DNA from: Flavobacterium sp. MDT1-60
GTDB taxonomy: Bacteria; Bacteroidota; Bacteroidia; Flavobacteriales; Flavobacteriaceae
DNA length: 64,000 nt
Reading direction: 5' to 3'
Assembly: GCF_014844035.1 (NCBI RefSeq)
Contig: NZ_CP062159.1
Coordinates: 992,001-1,056,000 of the forward strand
Below, piece after piece: positions 1-9,857 of the stretch (position 1 is its first letter; each line of letters begins with the position of its first letter). The notes below the pieces were generated by a model, which was given only the letters and a program-made list of their open reading frames with translations, was not told the origin of the DNA and ran no database searches. Both the position numbers and the translations under genes were made by a program.

Positions 1-461
1 TCGTATTTTGCAAAATCAGTTGTTACAACAATTGCTTTCTTGGTCGGATTCAGTTTTACAAAATCAATACAGTTTTGTAGTGCATCAACTCCGCCAATAC
101 AAGCAAAAGTAAAATCGACAACATCACATTCGGCAAGAGTATCTTCGCCAAATTTCTGTTCCATTAAATTGATTAAATAAGAGCTAATTGGTTTCGAACT
201 GTCAATACCACTTTCGGTACCTACATAAATCCTGCTGATTTCGTTTAGGTTTATTTCGTTTTCCAGAATAAGTTTAGTTAAAGCGTTTGCTCCAAAAACA
301 ACAGCATCCTGGTGAACATCTGGTAAGGTCATTTTAATTAATCCGAGACCTTTTTCTAATTTTTCGGGTTCAATATTTCTGGCAACCGCCAAAGTTCTGA
401 TGGGTAAATGTATGTTGGCTACATCAAAAGAGATAGCATCAATTCCTGTTTTCATTCTCAT
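1..461 (-). CDS. mvaS: hydroxymethylglutaryl-CoA synthase, 5' part only
   Basis: Reading the minus strand from an ATG at 461 (a second in-frame ATG is at 455) gives an open frame that runs off the left edge, so only the first ~153 residues are present. The protein begins MRMKTGIDAISFDV and contains GTESGIDSSKP and then DFTFACIGGVDAL, in which the Cys is the expected acyl-accepting residue of HMG-CoA synthase. These motifs belong to the thiolase-fold HMG-CoA synthase family, which condenses acetoacetyl-CoA with acetyl-CoA in the cytoplasmic mevalonate pathway. It is divergent from sdhC, with a 356-bp gap. The C-terminal His/Glu motifs lie outside the window. KAS III is less likely because the motif around Cys matches HMGS better. 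Confidence 0.85.
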   Translation of the reverse strand, partial: MRMKTGIDAISFDVANIHLPIRTLAVARNIEPEKLEKGLGLIKMTLPDVHQDAVVFGANALTKLILENEINLNEISRIYVGTESGIDSSKPISSYLINLMEQKFGEDTLAECDVVDFTFACIGGVDALQNCIDFVKLNPTKKAIVVTTDFAKY

Positions 462-693
462 TTTTTTTGAAGCCGATAAAGGTAAAATTATGTAATGGAA
501 TGACCATTTTTTTCGTCTACAAAATTTGGAATAGAAGACACTTTTGAAGAAAACAAATTAAAAGTTTGATTAAAATAGTAATTTGATAAAGTTTTAGGAG
601 ACTCCAATCGTCGTTGTTGCTGTTAAATAACTCCGCTAAAGTGTGCGATTTTAGTTTTTTATAATAAAATCATTTGACATTAAGTATTTTTTA

Positions 694-716
694 TACGTAA
701 AAATACGTAATACGTA
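694..716. promoter_or_regulatory. three TACGTA hexamers, possible operator
   Basis: Three palindromic TACGTA hexamers occur at 694-699, 704-709 and 711-716, inside the 356-bp gap between the divergent mvaS and sdhC genes. The clustering is visible directly. That it binds a regulator is inference. The rest of this gap (462-693) shows no convincing gene. Confidence 0.35.
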
Positions 717-752
717 GTCTATTTTAAAATGATTATAAATAACAACGAAATG

Positions 753-784
753 GTTGTAGTTCTTTGTTAATTGAGTTATTTTTG
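753..784 (+). promoter_or_regulatory. putative sdhCAB promoter
   Basis: A TATTTTTG box at 777-784 fits the Bacteroidota -7 consensus TAnnTTTG, and a GTTG at 753-756 lies 20 bp upstream where the -33 element is expected. Transcription would start near 789, leaving a leader of about 29 nt before the sdhC ATG at 818. Confidence 0.5.
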
Positions 785-817
785 TCTAATTTTTTAAAAC
801 AAACTACTTAAACACTT

Positions 818-1483
818 ATGGCACAATCTGCACTATTGAATGCTTCCATCTTAAAGAAAGTGGCAATGGCACTTTCGGGAATATTCTTAATCACGTTTTT
901 AGCGCTGCATGTTACCTTAAATTTCATTTCCGTTCTTAGTGAAAATGTTTTTAACGAAGCTTCTCACTTTATGGGTTACAATCCGCTAATTCAATATGTA
1001 ATGCAACCTGTTTTGGCCGTCGGAGTAATTTTCCATTTCATTATGGGATTTGTACTGACTGTTCAAAATAGCGCTGCAAGACCAATTGCTTATGCAAAAT
1101 ACAATGGAGCAGCAAATGCTTCCTGGAGTTCTAGAAATATGATTATTTCTGGATTGGTTATTTTGGCTTTCTTAGGATTGCACTTTTATGATTTTTGGTT
1201 TCCAGAAGTTAGTTATAAATACATTGCAGGTACTGCCCCAGATGCTACAAGGTATTATGGAGAATTAGTGCACAAATTCCACGATCCAATTCGTACAGGA
1301 TTATACTGCATTTCTTTTGTGTTATTAGGATTTCACCTTTGGCACGGATTCGCATCTTCTCTTCAATCAGTGGGAATGCACAATAAATATTCCAGATTTT
1401 TAAGTAAAGTAGGTTACTGGTTTGCAGTTGTAGTACCGGCACTTTTCGTAATTATCGCATTATTTCATCATTTCAATAATTAA
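818..1483 (+). CDS. sdhC: succinate dehydrogenase cytochrome b subunit
   Basis: This 221-aa membrane protein is rich in hydrophobic segments (about five, near residues 15-40, 60-85, 110-130, 160-180 and 195-218). It carries scattered histidines (H31, H73, H122, H152, H173 region) suited to two b hemes, as in the single-subunit anchors of Bacillus SdhC and Wolinella FrdC. It anchors SdhAB in the inner membrane and passes electrons to or from quinone. The start ATG at 818 follows a plausible promoter. It is the first gene of sdhCAB, with 11 bp to sdhA. The large single anchor, without a separate SdhD, fits Bacteroidota complexes that can run as succinate dehydrogenase or fumarate reductase. Confidence 0.93.
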   Translation: MAQSALLNASILKKVAMALSGIFLITFLALHVTLNFISVLSENVFNEASHFMGYNPLIQYVMQPVLAVGVIFHFIMGFVLTVQNSAARPIAYAKYNGAANASWSSRNMIISGLVILAFLGLHFYDFWFPEVSYKYIAGTAPDATRYYGELVHKFHDPIRTGLYCISFVLLGFHLWHGFASSLQSVGMHNKYSRFLSKVGYWFAVVVPALFVIIALFHHFNN

Positions 1484-1494
1484 TATCAATTATA

Positions 1495-3495
1495 ATGGCA
1501 TTAGATTCAAAAATTCCACATGGTCCAATATCGGACAAATGGACAAATTATAAAGATCATATTAATTTAGTAAACCCTGCTAACAAACGTAATTTAGATA
1601 TTATTATCGTTGGTACAGGTTTAGCTGGAGGTTCTGCAGCAGCTACCTTGGCTGAGCTGGGATATAACGTAAAAGCATTTTGCTTTCAGGATTCACCAAG
1701 ACGTGCGCACTCTATTGCAGCACAAGGGGGAATCAATGCAGCAAAAAATTATAAAGGTGATGGTGACTCGGTTTACAGATTGTTTTATGACACTGTAAAA
1801 GGGGGTGACTACCGTGCGCGTGAAGCAAACGTTCACCGTTTAGCTGAAGTTTCGGCAAATATTATTGACCAATGTGTAGCTCAAGGGGTGCCATTGGCTC
1901 GTGAATATGGCGGACTTTTAGATAACCGTTCTTTTGGAGGAACTTTGGTTTCTCGTACATTTTACGCACAAGGACAAACCGGACAACAATTATTGTTAGG
2001 AGCTTATTCTGCAATGAACCGTCAGATTGGTCGTGGAAAAGTAAAAATGTACAACCGTCACGAGATGCTTGACATCGTAATCGTTGACGGAAAAGCGAGA
2101 GGTATTATCGCTCGTAACTTAGTTACCGGAGAAATAGAAAGACATTCTGCTCACGCGGTAGTAGTTGGTTCCGGAGGATACGGAAACGTGTTTTTCCTGT
2201 CAACAAATGCTATGGGAAGTAACGCAACAGCAGCCTGGAAAATTCATAAAAAAGGAGCGTTTTTCGCAAATCCTTGCTACACACAAATTCACCCAACCTG
2301 TATTCCGGTTTCTGGAGATCACCAGTCAAAATTGACTTTGATGTCTGAGTCGTTACGTAATGACGGTCGTATTTGGGTTCCTGCAAAATTAGAAGATGCT
2401 CAGGCAATTCGTGAAGGAAAGAAAAAAGCAACTGATTTATCTGAAGCTGAAAGAGATTATTTCTTAGAAAGAAGATATCCTGCTTTTGGTAACTTAGTAC
2501 CTCGTGACGTTGCATCTCGTGCGGCTAAAGAAAGATGTGATGCTGGTTTTGGAGTTAACAAAACGGGTGAAGCTGTTTATTTAGATTTTGCTGCGGCAAT
2601 TCAACGTTACGGAACTGAAGAAGCTTACGTAAAAGGTTTAGATGCTAATGATAAAGCGTTGGTTATTAAATTAGGAACTGCAATCGTAAAAAGTAAATAC
2701 GGAAACTTATTCCAAATGTACTTGAAAATTGTTGACGAAGATCCTTATGTAACGCCAATGATGATTTATCCTGCGGTTCACTACACAATGGGTGGAACCT
2801 GGGTTGATTATAACTTAATGACTACAATTCCAGGATGTTTCTCAATTGGAGAATCTAACTTCTCTGATCACGGAGCAAACAGACTTGGAGCTTCTGCTTT
2901 AATGCAAGGTTTAGCTGATGGATATTTTGTTCTTCCTTATACTATCGGAGATTATTTAGCTCCGGATATTAAAATGGGACCAATTTCTACAGATTTACCA
3001 GAATTTGTAGAAGCAGAGAAAGCTGTAAAAGATCAAATCGATAGATTTATCAATAATAAAGGAACTCATTCTGTAGATTATTTCCACAAGAAATTAGGAA
3101 AAATCATGTGGGATAAAGTAGGTATGGCTCGTAACGCTAAAGGTTTAACTGAAGCTATCGAAGAAATTGCCGCTTTACGTGAGGAGTTTTATAAAGATGT
3201 AAAAGTTCCTGGAAGCGCAAACGAATTTAATCAGGAATTAGAGAAAGCGACTCGTGTTGCCGATTTCTTAGAGTTAGGAGAATTGTTCGCGAAAGATGCA
3301 TTACACCGTAATGAATCTTGTGGAGGTCACTTCCGTGAAGAATACCAAACTGAAGAAGGAGAAGCACTTCGTGATGATGAAAACTTTGCATACGTTGCAG
3401 CTTGGGAATACAAAGGAAAACCAAGTGATGCTGTATTACACAAAGAGCCTCTAGTTTACGAAAACATTAAATTAGTTCAACGTAGTTACAAATAG
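1495..3495 (+). CDS. sdhA: succinate dehydrogenase/fumarate reductase flavoprotein subunit
   Basis: This 666-aa flavoprotein has an N-terminal FAD-binding fold ([20 protein letters not shown], residues 35-54). It also has the [11 protein letters not shown] segment, whose H72 is the expected attachment site for covalent FAD. The HPTCIP and [10 protein letters not shown] motifs of the family are present, and the C-terminal domain ends with the GHFREEYQT region. It oxidises succinate to fumarate (or the reverse) in the TCA cycle, on the cytoplasmic face of the membrane. Length is typical for the Bacteroidota/epsilon-type enzyme. It sits between sdhC (11 bp upstream) and sdhB (92 bp downstream), on the same strand and presumably the same transcript. 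Confidence 0.96.
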   Translation: MALDSKIPHGPISDKWTNYKDHINLVNPANKRNLDIIIVGTGLAGGSAAATLAELGYNVKAFCFQDSPRRAHSIAAQGGINAAKNYKGDGDSVYRLFYDTVKGGDYRAREANVHRLAEVSANIIDQCVAQGVPLAREYGGLLDNRSFGGTLVSRTFYAQGQTGQQLLLGAYSAMNRQIGRGKVKMYNRHEMLDIVIVDGKARGIIARNLVTGEIERHSAHAVVVGSGGYGNVFFLSTNAMGSNATAAWKIHKKGAFFANPCYTQIHPTCIPVSGDHQSKLTLMSESLRNDGRIWVPAKLEDAQAIREGKKKATDLSEAERDYFLERRYPAFGNLVPRDVASRAAKERCDAGFGVNKTGEAVYLDFAAAIQRYGTEEAYVKGLDANDKALVIKLGTAIVKSKYGNLFQMYLKIVDEDPYVTPMMIYPAVHYTMGGTWVDYNLMTTIPGCFSIGESNFSDHGANRLGASALMQGLADGYFVLPYTIGDYLAPDIKMGPISTDLPEFVEAEKAVKDQIDRFINNKGTHSVDYFHKKLGKIMWDKVGMARNAKGLTEAIEEIAALREEFYKDVKVPGSANEFNQELEKATRVADFLELGELFAKDALHRNESCGGHFREEYQTEEGEALRDDENFAYVAAWEYKGKPSDAVLHKEPLVYENIKLVQRSYK

Positions 3496-3499
3496 CAAT

Positions 3500-3581
3500 T
3501 AGTCAAAAGACAAAAGTCTTAAAGTCAAATGGCAAAATGTTAAGTGACTTTCGACTTTCGACTTTATGACCTTCAAACTAA
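3500..3581. repeat. composite intergenic inverted repeat between sdhA and sdhB
   Basis: The left half carries repeated AAAGTC-type words and the right half repeated GACTTTC words, so the two halves can pair into an imperfect stem. It lies inside the sdh operon and could act as an mRNA processing or stability element. The structure is seen; the role is inferred. Confidence 0.45.
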
Positions 3582-3587
3582 AACAGT

Positions 3588-4334
3588 ATGAAACTTACAT
3601 TAAAAATATGGCGTCAGAAAAACGCCCAAGATAAAGGGGGAATTGTTGATTACCCAATCGACGGAATCGAACCAGATATGTCTTTCCTTGAAATGCTTGA
3701 TGTTCTTAACGAACAATTAATCAATAAAGGAGAAGAACCAGTAGCATTTGACCACGATTGTCGTGAAGGAATCTGCGGAATGTGTTCATTATTCATTAAC
3801 GGAGAAGCACACGGACCAGACAGAGGAGTAACAACTTGTCAATTACACATGCGTATGTTTAAAGATGGTGACACGATTTTTATCGAGCCATTTAGAGCAA
3901 AAGCTTTCCCGGTAATTAAAGATTTAGTTGTTGACAGAAGTTCTTTTGACAGAATTCAACATGCAGGAGGATTTATCTCGGTAAATACTTCTGGAAATAC
4001 AATTGATGCGAATACAATTCCGGTTAACAAAGAAGATGCAGACAAATCATTTGATGCTGCTGCTTGTATTGGTTGTGGAGCTTGTGTTGCAACTTGTAAA
4101 AACTCATCAGCAATGTTGTTTGTTGGTGCAAAAGTTTCTCAGTTTGCATTGTTGCCACAAGGTAAAGTTGAGGCTACAGAACGTGTGTTAAACATGGTTC
4201 ACCAAATGGACTTAGAAGGTTTTGGTAACTGTACCAATACTGGAGCTTGTGAAGTAGAATGCCCTAAAGGAATTTCTCTTGAAAATATTGCACGTATGAA
4301 CCGTGAATATTTAGCTGCAAGCTTAAAAGGGTAA
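3588..4334 (+). CDS. sdhB: succinate dehydrogenase/fumarate reductase iron-sulfur subunit
   Basis: This 248-aa protein carries three iron-sulfur cluster motifs in the usual order. First is a [2Fe-2S] ferredoxin-like set ([15 protein letters not shown] and a later TTC, roughly residues 57-85). Then come [14 protein letters not shown] and [15 protein letters not shown], which hold the [4Fe-4S] and [3Fe-4S] clusters in the C-terminal helical domain. It wires electrons between FAD in SdhA and the heme/quinone site in SdhC. It is the last gene of the operon and is followed by a strong rho-independent terminator 30 bp after the stop. Confidence 0.96.
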   Translation: MKLTLKIWRQKNAQDKGGIVDYPIDGIEPDMSFLEMLDVLNEQLINKGEEPVAFDHDCREGICGMCSLFINGEAHGPDRGVTTCQLHMRMFKDGDTIFIEPFRAKAFPVIKDLVVDRSSFDRIQHAGGFISVNTSGNTIDANTIPVNKEDADKSFDAAACIGCGACVATCKNSSAMLFVGAKVSQFALLPQGKVEATERVLNMVHQMDLEGFGNCTNTGACEVECPKGISLENIARMNREYLAASLKG

Positions 4335-4363
4335 TTTTAAGAAATAGTTTTAAATAGAAAAAA

Positions 4364-4392
4364 GCATCAGCCAAGGCTGATGCTTTTTTTTT
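4364..4392 (+). terminator. rho-independent terminator of sdhCAB
   Basis: A perfect 9-bp stem GCATCAGCC/GGCTGATGC (4364-4372 and 4375-4383) with a 2-nt gap is followed by nine T. The A-run on the other side lets it also serve the convergent hexosaminidase gene. Confidence 0.92.
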
Positions 4393-4397
4393 ATGCG

Positions 4398-6701
4398 TTA
4401 TTCATAATACAATTGCGAAGCACTAATTTCCCGTTTTTCTTTCCCTTCCTGTTGTATGAAACAGCTTAAGGCAGTTCCTCCAATCTGATCGAAATAAGTG
4501 ATGTTGATTTTATGAAAACCTTTCTCCAATTTTACAGCTCCATACGCTTCATTCAGCCAATGAATGCCATCGTTATTCACAACTAATTCACTATCGATGA
4601 AAAGCTTTGATCCATCATCTGAGAGCGTCGAAATGGTATAATTTGCTGTTTCCGGAATATAGAGGTATCCATCGAATTTTAAACCGATATAACGCTCTGT
4701 TTTCGTTTTCCATTTTTCACTGCTGATTGCGCCTTCAAAAATTCCTGAATTAACAGGTTTTACCAATTCTAAGTCCTGAACTTGTTGAAATAACGTGCCG
4801 GTAAAATAGTCATATTTCAAACCATTTTTAGTTGGTTTTATGGCTAAAGCCGATTTTAATTCCGGATTTCTAACCATTATTTTGCTGATTGAACTTCGTC
4901 TTCCACTTGGACTTATTTGAACGGTTTTAATTATTCTGTATTCGCCTTTCGGAATATTTATCGTTACTGGTTTTTCGTAAAGTTCTGCAGTTTCGTCTGG
5001 GTTATAACCATCAATGGTATAGTAAATCTTTCCATTTTTAATGGTTGGTTTTAAATCCAGAACATATTTAGAAGCGATTAATGCTGTTTCAGTCGAGCCG
5101 AGAGGAGCAGGGACTTTATATAACCTTTTTTGTAATTCTAATTTTTCTATATGATGCGGCATTCGGTTTAAAACAAAATTGTTGTAGTTCTTATTTTGAG
5201 GCTGGGTCCATGCAATTTCTGCCAAAGCAAACATTCTAGGGTAAAGTTGATAATTTAATTTGGCTGGGCTCGTCAAATATTCTGACCAAAGATTCGATTG
5301 AACACCCCAAATATATTTTTGTTCCTCAACAGTTAAACTGTCAACAGGCGTCGGGTTGTAATTGTATATTTTTTCAACAGTAACTAATCTTCCAACTGTT
5401 AAAGGTTCTTGAGGAGAATAGCCCTGATTATAATCTAAATATAGAAATTGTTCCGGATTCATGATAACAAGGTGCTTTTGTTTGGCTGCGTTAATTCCGC
5501 CAGATTCCCCTCTCCACGACATTACGGCTGCGTTTGGTGCCAATCCGCCTTCAAGCATTTCATCCCAACCTAAAATTTGTCTGCCGTTTGCATTCAGGAA
5601 TTTTTCTATTCTTTTGGTTAAATAACCTTGTAATTCGTGTTCATCTTTTAAACCCAAATCTTTGATTCTCTTTTGGCAATTCGGACAAACTTTCCATCTT
5701 GTTTTCGGACATTCATCTCCGCCGATATGAATGTATTTACTTGGAAATAACGTCATAACTTCTGTTAAAACATCTTCTAAAAAAGTAAAAGTTTCTTCTT
5801 TCCCCGCACAAAAAATATCTTCAAAAACACCCCAGTATTCTACAACTTTATAAGAGCGATCCGGAAAACAGGATAAATTTGGATAAGCGGTAACCGCTGC
5901 AGTTGCATGGCCCGGCATTTCGATTTCGGGAATAATATTTACATAATGTTCTTCGGCAAATTTGACAACATCCTTAATTTCTTCCTGAGTATAAAAACCT
6001 CCGTATGGGTTTCCATCAAAAAAATAGGGAAATCTTTCGAATTTATTTCCAACTAAAGTCTGTGCTCTTTTAGATCCGACTTCAGTTAATTTTGGATATT
6101 TTTTTATCTCAATTCTCCAGCCCTGATCGTCTGTTAAATGCCAGTGAAAATTATTTAATTTATAGCTGGACATTTGTGCTATAAAATCTTTTATAACATC
6201 AATACTAAAAAAGTGTCGGCAAACATCTAAGTGTAAGCCTCGGTAAGTGTATCGTGGTGCGTCTTCGATGGTTACACATGGCAATTTTATTTCCTTTTCA
6301 GATGGTTTATTTGGCAACATTTGCAATAAACTCTGAACAGCATAAAATAATCCTTCTTCATTTCCTGTAACGATTATCTTTTTTGAGGTAATATTTATTT
6401 TATAAGCTTCTTTTTGTAATGTAGCCGAAGGGTTTTGAGCGACAAATAATACTTCAATATTGCTTTTTTTTGAAGCTGTATTTTTGTTGATCGCTGATTC
6501 GAAAATTTGAGCTGTTTTAAGTTCTTTTGAGCTGAATTTATTTTTCTCAAAAGAAACTTTAATTTGCCCGATTAAACTAATGCTATCGCCAGTTGCTTTA
6601 TAAGAATTTGGAGCTGGAATTATAGAACTGTTTTCAGAAGATGTTTGCGCATTTCCGATGGAATAGCAAAAAATCAAAAGAAGAAATATGTTTTTCAGCA
6701 T
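4398..6701 (-). CDS. beta-N-acetylhexosaminidase (GH20) with PA14 domain
   Basis: This 767-aa secreted enzyme has a signal peptide (residues 1-18, cut after GNA) and a GH20b-type N-terminal domain (~25-145). The GH20 catalytic barrel (~150-495) has HWHLTDDQGW and the catalytic D329-E330 pair in HIGGDEC. A chitobiase-type C-terminal beta domain (~540-615, IYYTIDGYNPDE) follows, and then a PA14-like module (~640-760, LSDDGSKLFIDSELV). It should remove terminal GlcNAc/GalNAc from glycans at the cell surface or in the periplasm. It is transcribed away from the DeoR gene, and its upstream region shares a TGCA-T7-TGCA box with susC, which points to a role in the same sugar-utilisation locus. Confidence 0.93.
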   Translation of the reverse strand: MLKNIFLLLIFCYSIGNAQTSSENSSIIPAPNSYKATGDSISLIGQIKVSFEKNKFSSKELKTAQIFESAINKNTASKKSNIEVLFVAQNPSATLQKEAYKINITSKKIIVTGNEEGLFYAVQSLLQMLPNKPSEKEIKLPCVTIEDAPRYTYRGLHLDVCRHFFSIDVIKDFIAQMSSYKLNNFHWHLTDDQGWRIEIKKYPKLTEVGSKRAQTLVGNKFERFPYFFDGNPYGGFYTQEEIKDVVKFAEEHYVNIIPEIEMPGHATAAVTAYPNLSCFPDRSYKVVEYWGVFEDIFCAGKEETFTFLEDVLTEVMTLFPSKYIHIGGDECPKTRWKVCPNCQKRIKDLGLKDEHELQGYLTKRIEKFLNANGRQILGWDEMLEGGLAPNAAVMSWRGESGGINAAKQKHLVIMNPEQFLYLDYNQGYSPQEPLTVGRLVTVEKIYNYNPTPVDSLTVEEQKYIWGVQSNLWSEYLTSPAKLNYQLYPRMFALAEIAWTQPQNKNYNNFVLNRMPHHIEKLELQKRLYKVPAPLGSTETALIASKYVLDLKPTIKNGKIYYTIDGYNPDETAELYEKPVTINIPKGEYRIIKTVQISPSGRRSSISKIMVRNPELKSALAIKPTKNGLKYDYFTGTLFQQVQDLELVKPVNSGIFEGAISSEKWKTKTERYIGLKFDGYLYIPETANYTISTLSDDGSKLFIDSELVVNNDGIHWLNEAYGAVKLEKGFHKINITYFDQIGGTALSCFIQQEGKEKREISASQLYYE

Positions 6702-6724
6702 GGTTAGTTTTGAGGTTGGTTAAA

Positions 6725-6764
6725 CAAATTTAAGATTTATAAATTAGCCTGCATTTTTTTTGCA
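6725..6764 (-). promoter_or_regulatory. hexosaminidase promoter with TGCA-T7-TGCA box
   Basis: On the minus strand a TAAATTTG -7 box (6725-6732) lies 24 bp before the hexosaminidase ATG. Seventeen bp further upstream is TGCA-T7-TGCA (6750-6764). The same box occurs twice upstream of susC at a similar distance from its -7 box, so it is a candidate operator. Confidence 0.55.
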
Positions 6765-6814
6765 AAGCCATGTTTAGTTTAAAGGTCTTTAAAATAGGTT
6801 AATTAACTTTTTTA

Positions 6815-6830
6815 TTACATTGTGATGTAA
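6815..6830. promoter_or_regulatory. inverted repeat TTACAT-N4-ATGTAA
   Basis: A perfect 6-bp inverted repeat with a 4-bp spacer lies between the divergent hexosaminidase and DeoR genes. It could be an autoregulatory operator of the DeoR protein. A second, wider pair TTTATTG/CAATAAA (6853-6859, 6874-6880) surrounds the likely -7 box TACATTTG (6862-6869) of the DeoR gene. Confidence 0.35.
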
Positions 6831-6891
6831 TTTGTTTCGCAATAATATTGCATTTATTGTTTACATTTGTTTCCAATAAAATTGAATTTGC

Positions 6892-7668
6892 ATGAATAAC
6901 GATAATGAAGTGGTAAACTATAGCAAGGAAGAACGTAAAAGTCTTATTTTAAAAGAAATTAACTTGCATACCCGCGTAAGTTTTGAAACACTTTCGGCTA
7001 AATTATTTGTTTCAGAAGATACCGTTAGACGTGATATCAACGAACTTGAATCAGAATCATTATTGATTAAGGTCAAAGGTGGCGCGATGACAAAAGCGTA
7101 TCACCATTCTTCATCCAATCAAACTTATGCAGGTGAATCAAAACAAATCATTGCGCAAAAAACTTTAGGTTTACTTCATGACGGAATGGTTTTGTTAATT
7201 GGCGGCGGAACTACAATCAGAGAGTTCATTCGCTTAATTCCTAATGATTTAAATCTGACTATTTTTACTGTCACCGTTTTATCTGCCGTTGAACTTCTGG
7301 ACAAACCCAATGTGAAAATTATCATGATTGGCGGGAGTATTTCCTCTTATAGCCAAATGTGCGTGAGCGGTGATGTCTACAATCAATTGGCGAATATTAA
7401 AGTTGACTTATTAATATTAGGAACCAATGCTTTAGATATCGAAGGCGGATTCTCAGATTCTGATTGGGAAACCGTTCAGGTAAAAAAAGCGATGATTCAG
7501 GCTTCTGAAAAAACGGTGATTCTGACTATTTCTGAAAAACTGGATACGGTTCTAAAAATGAAAATTGCCAACTTATCTGAGGTTGATTATGTGGTTACGG
7601 AAGTTGATCCTAACGATGCAAAATTACAATCGTATAAGAAGGCGGTTCCAGGTTTAGTTTTTATTTAA
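6892..7668 (+). CDS. DeoR/GlpR family transcriptional regulator
   Basis: This 258-aa protein has an N-terminal DeoR-type winged helix-turn-helix (~14-68, with FVSEDTVRRDINELE as the recognition helix). A DeoRC effector domain (~85-240) follows, including the GGGTTIREF phosphosugar-binding loop and LGTNALDIEGGFSDSD. DeoR-family proteins usually repress sugar catabolic genes and are released by a phosphorylated sugar intermediate. Here a KDG/KDPG-type metabolite would fit, since the neighbouring operon encodes KDG kinase and KDPG aldolase. It is divergent from the hexosaminidase and convergent with the dipeptidase gene, overlapping its stop by 4 bp (7665-7668). Confidence 0.92.
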   Translation: MNNDNEVVNYSKEERKSLILKEINLHTRVSFETLSAKLFVSEDTVRRDINELESESLLIKVKGGAMTKAYHHSSSNQTYAGESKQIIAQKTLGLLHDGMVLLIGGGTTIREFIRLIPNDLNLTIFTVTVLSAVELLDKPNVKIIMIGGSISSYSQMCVSGDVYNQLANIKVDLLILGTNALDIEGGFSDSDWETVQVKKAMIQASEKTVILTISEKLDTVLKMKIANLSEVDYVVTEVDPNDAKLQSYKKAVPGLVFI

Positions 7669-8735
7669 TCCCAATTTTTCATTAAGAAATTAATCCAGTT
7701 CTGGTGAAAGATTTTATTTAAATCGGCATCAGAATATCCTTTTCCTTTAAAGATAAGAACGAGTTTTTGCAAATCGGCAATTGTATTTAAATCGTACGGC
7801 GATTGTTCTGTACCAAAAGCACCATCAAGATCAGAACCGATTCCAATATGATCTGCATTTCCAGCCAATTGGCAAATGTGATCCATATGCCTAAAAACCG
7901 TTTCTAAATTGCAATTCGTGCCTTTTGGAGTCGAAACTCCTCTTTCCCAATCCGGAACCAGCATCCAGGCATCTAAAGCTCCGCCAATAACAGCACCCCT
8001 TGAAATTAAGGCTTGAATCATTTCGTCGCTGTATTGACGATTGTGATCAACAAGCTTTCTGCAATTATTATGACTCGCCCAAACGGGTCCGTTATAATGA
8101 TCTAAAGCCTGCCAAAAAGTATCGTCACATAAATGAGTAGCATCCAAAATAATATTCAAACGTTCCATTTCTTTCAATAAATCAAGACCATTTTGATTCA
8201 TTTTTCCGGTTGCATCGGTTCCGTTTGCGTATCGTCCAGGACCATAATGCGCAGGACCAATAGCTCTTAATCCGTAATTGTATGCTTTTTCTAAATAGGA
8301 GATGTCAATAATAGAATCAGCACCTTCTAAACTTAAAATATATCCAATTGGTTTTTTATCGTTTGGAGTTCCATCATTCCAATTGTCAATTTGTTTTTGA
8401 AGTGATTTTTTATCGGTAATGGCTGTTATTTCTCCGGCTTCTTCCATGGCTTTGTACCATGTAAGTTGCCCTTGGGTCTGTGCCCATGCTTGTTCGGGAG
8501 AATTCCAACCGGGAATAATGCTATCTGGTTTTACAAAACGTGCAATTTGAGTGGCAACCACAATTCCGATATTTCCTTTTCGTAAATCAGGAAAAGAAAC
8601 TGTCGCGCGTTCGCGGTCTGGTTTGTCTGTCATTCCTTTTTCTAAATGGCGTAAAGTGAGAACGTCATTTCTTAAATCTCGATTCCATTCCATCGCATTC
8701 ATGCTCAGGTCTAAATGGGCGTCTATTATAAACAT
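7665..8735 (-). CDS. membrane dipeptidase family (peptidase M19)
   Basis: A cytoplasmic-looking protein (~356 aa from the chosen start) of the renal dipeptidase family. Metal ligands are in place: IDAHLDL (HxD), the bridging Glu in LSLEGADSI, His in LDATHL and in WASHNNCRKL, and Asp in GIGSDLDG. The family hydrolyses dipeptides, often with a D-residue at the C-terminal side, and N-acyl D-amino acids. A longer frame begins at 8768, but that start overlaps the upstream gene by 29 bp. The ATG at 8735 falls just after the upstream stop, and the AT-rich leader before it is normal for this group, so I prefer it. It is the last gene of the susC-led operon, where it may release an amino sugar acid from a peptide-like linkage. 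Confidence 0.88.
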   Translation of the reverse strand: MFIIDAHLDLSMNAMEWNRDLRNDVLTLRHLEKGMTDKPDRERATVSFPDLRKGNIGIVVATQIARFVKPDSIIPGWNSPEQAWAQTQGQLTWYKAMEEAGEITAITDKKSLQKQIDNWNDGTPNDKKPIGYILSLEGADSIIDISYLEKAYNYGLRAIGPAHYGPGRYANGTDATGKMNQNGLDLLKEMERLNIILDATHLCDDTFWQALDHYNGPVWASHNNCRKLVDHNRQYSDEMIQALISRGAVIGGALDAWMLVPDWERGVSTPKGTNCNLETVFRHMDHICQLAGNADHIGIGSDLDGAFGTEQSPYDLNTIADLQKLVLIFKGKGYSDADLNKIFHQNWINFLMKNWD

Positions 8736-8739
8736 ATTT

Positions 8740-9855
8740 TTAAATATTAATTTTTCTGCTTCGTGCAACGACTAGCCATTGATCACAAATTTGATGTTCG
8801 TTATTGACAACCTGAACCGAATCGTAAAGTGCGCAAGTAGGGCAAACATGATAAGGTTGAGCATAAATTGTCTCGCCAATCTGATATTGGTTTTTACCAC
8901 GATTTTCCAGAATCAGATGTTCTTCTGAATGCGAAATCGGAATTAGATTTTCGTCGTTTAAAATCACTAATCTCTTATCGATTGGATTTTCAGAAGAAAC
9001 AGCTTTGTAGCCAATATCAATACAGAGAGTTTTGTCAGTTGGTTTTGAAATAATGGTTCCGACAATTACTAAAGCAGGTTTGAATTCTTGTTCCGGTAAA
9101 TTAATTTGGTAATTGGAGTCCCAAAAAACAAAAGTTCCGGGACTGCATTCTACATTTTCCTGAGTGGCGTAAAACGGAAAGGTATTGGATCCTCCGGCAA
9201 CAATTTTTAGTTCATAATTAAACTTTGGTTGCAATTTTTCGATTTCTTTTTTAATAATTGAAAACGAATTTGAAGCTTCCAGGTTTCGTTCTTCAACACT
9301 TCCTTTCAAATGTCCGTCATAAATATGAATTCCGGCAAAATGAATGTTTTTTAGTAAAAGTATACCATCTATTAATTCAATCCATTTTTCAGAAATCGAA
9401 ATTCCGGTTCTGTTCATTCCGGTGTTTAGATCTAAATAAATAGTTAGTTTAAGATTATTTTCTCCGGCAATTTCATTCAAGGCTTTCGCCGATTCTAAAT
9501 TATCAACAATAGTCGAAAAATGAGTGTTCGGATATTTTTGTATCAACGAAATCCATCGTTCCTTTTTTATGCCAATGGGTTGGTAGGCGAGAAGTACATC
9601 CGGAATTTCATGAAGTGCAGCAAGTTCTGCCTCGGCAATGGTAGCACATTTTACTTTTTTGATATTATAGATTTTAAACAATTCAAGAATTTCGCCAATT
9701 TTATGTGTTTTGATGTGAGGTCTTAATTTTTGAGTATCACCATTTACGGCGCCAATAAGCCGCTCCAGATTAAACCGGATACGATCTTCGTAAACGGCTA
9801 AAAATGGAGTATCTGTGTTGATTTCGGAATTAATTTTCCACCAATTTTTTCCCAT
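8740..9855 (-). CDS. D-threonine aldolase/D-serine dehydratase-like PLP enzyme (possible D-glucosaminate dehydratase)
   Basis: This 371-aa fold-type III PLP protein has the RPHIKTHK motif (45-52), with K49 as the likely Schiff-base lysine. It continues through an alanine-racemase-type barrel (AYQPIG, DLNTGMNRTGI, GGSNTFPFY) and ends in a beta domain with YHVCPTCALYD, where the His-x-Cys pair matches the zinc site of eukaryotic-type D-serine dehydratases. Family members act on D-3-hydroxyamino acids. Known D-glucosaminate dehydratases are, from memory, of this same family. Lying between KDPG aldolase (2 bp) and the dipeptidase, and upstream of nothing that makes D-serine or D-threonine, it is a good candidate to convert 2-amino-2-deoxy-gluconate to KDG plus ammonia. 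The substrate is inference. Confidence 0.8.
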   Translation of the reverse strand: MGKNWWKINSEINTDTPFLAVYEDRIRFNLERLIGAVNGDTQKLRPHIKTHKIGEILELFKIYNIKKVKCATIAEAELAALHEIPDVLLAYQPIGIKKERWISLIQKYPNTHFSTIVDNLESAKALNEIAGENNLKLTIYLDLNTGMNRTGISISEKWIELIDGILLLKNIHFAGIHIYDGHLKGSVEERNLEASNSFSIIKKEIEKLQPKFNYELKIVAGGSNTFPFYATQENVECSPGTFVFWDSNYQINLPEQEFKPALVIVGTIISKPTDKTLCIDIGYKAVSSENPIDKRLVILNDENLIPISHSEEHLILENRGKNQYQIGETIYAQPYHVCPTCALYDSVQVVNNEHQICDQWLVVARSRKINI

Positions 9856-9857
9856 AA

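Noticed and set aside
2210..2515. Minus-strand frame inside sdhA, and many similar frames opposite strong genes
   Set aside because: They lie antisense to conserved coding sequence, show no family motif and have no promoter or spacing of their own.
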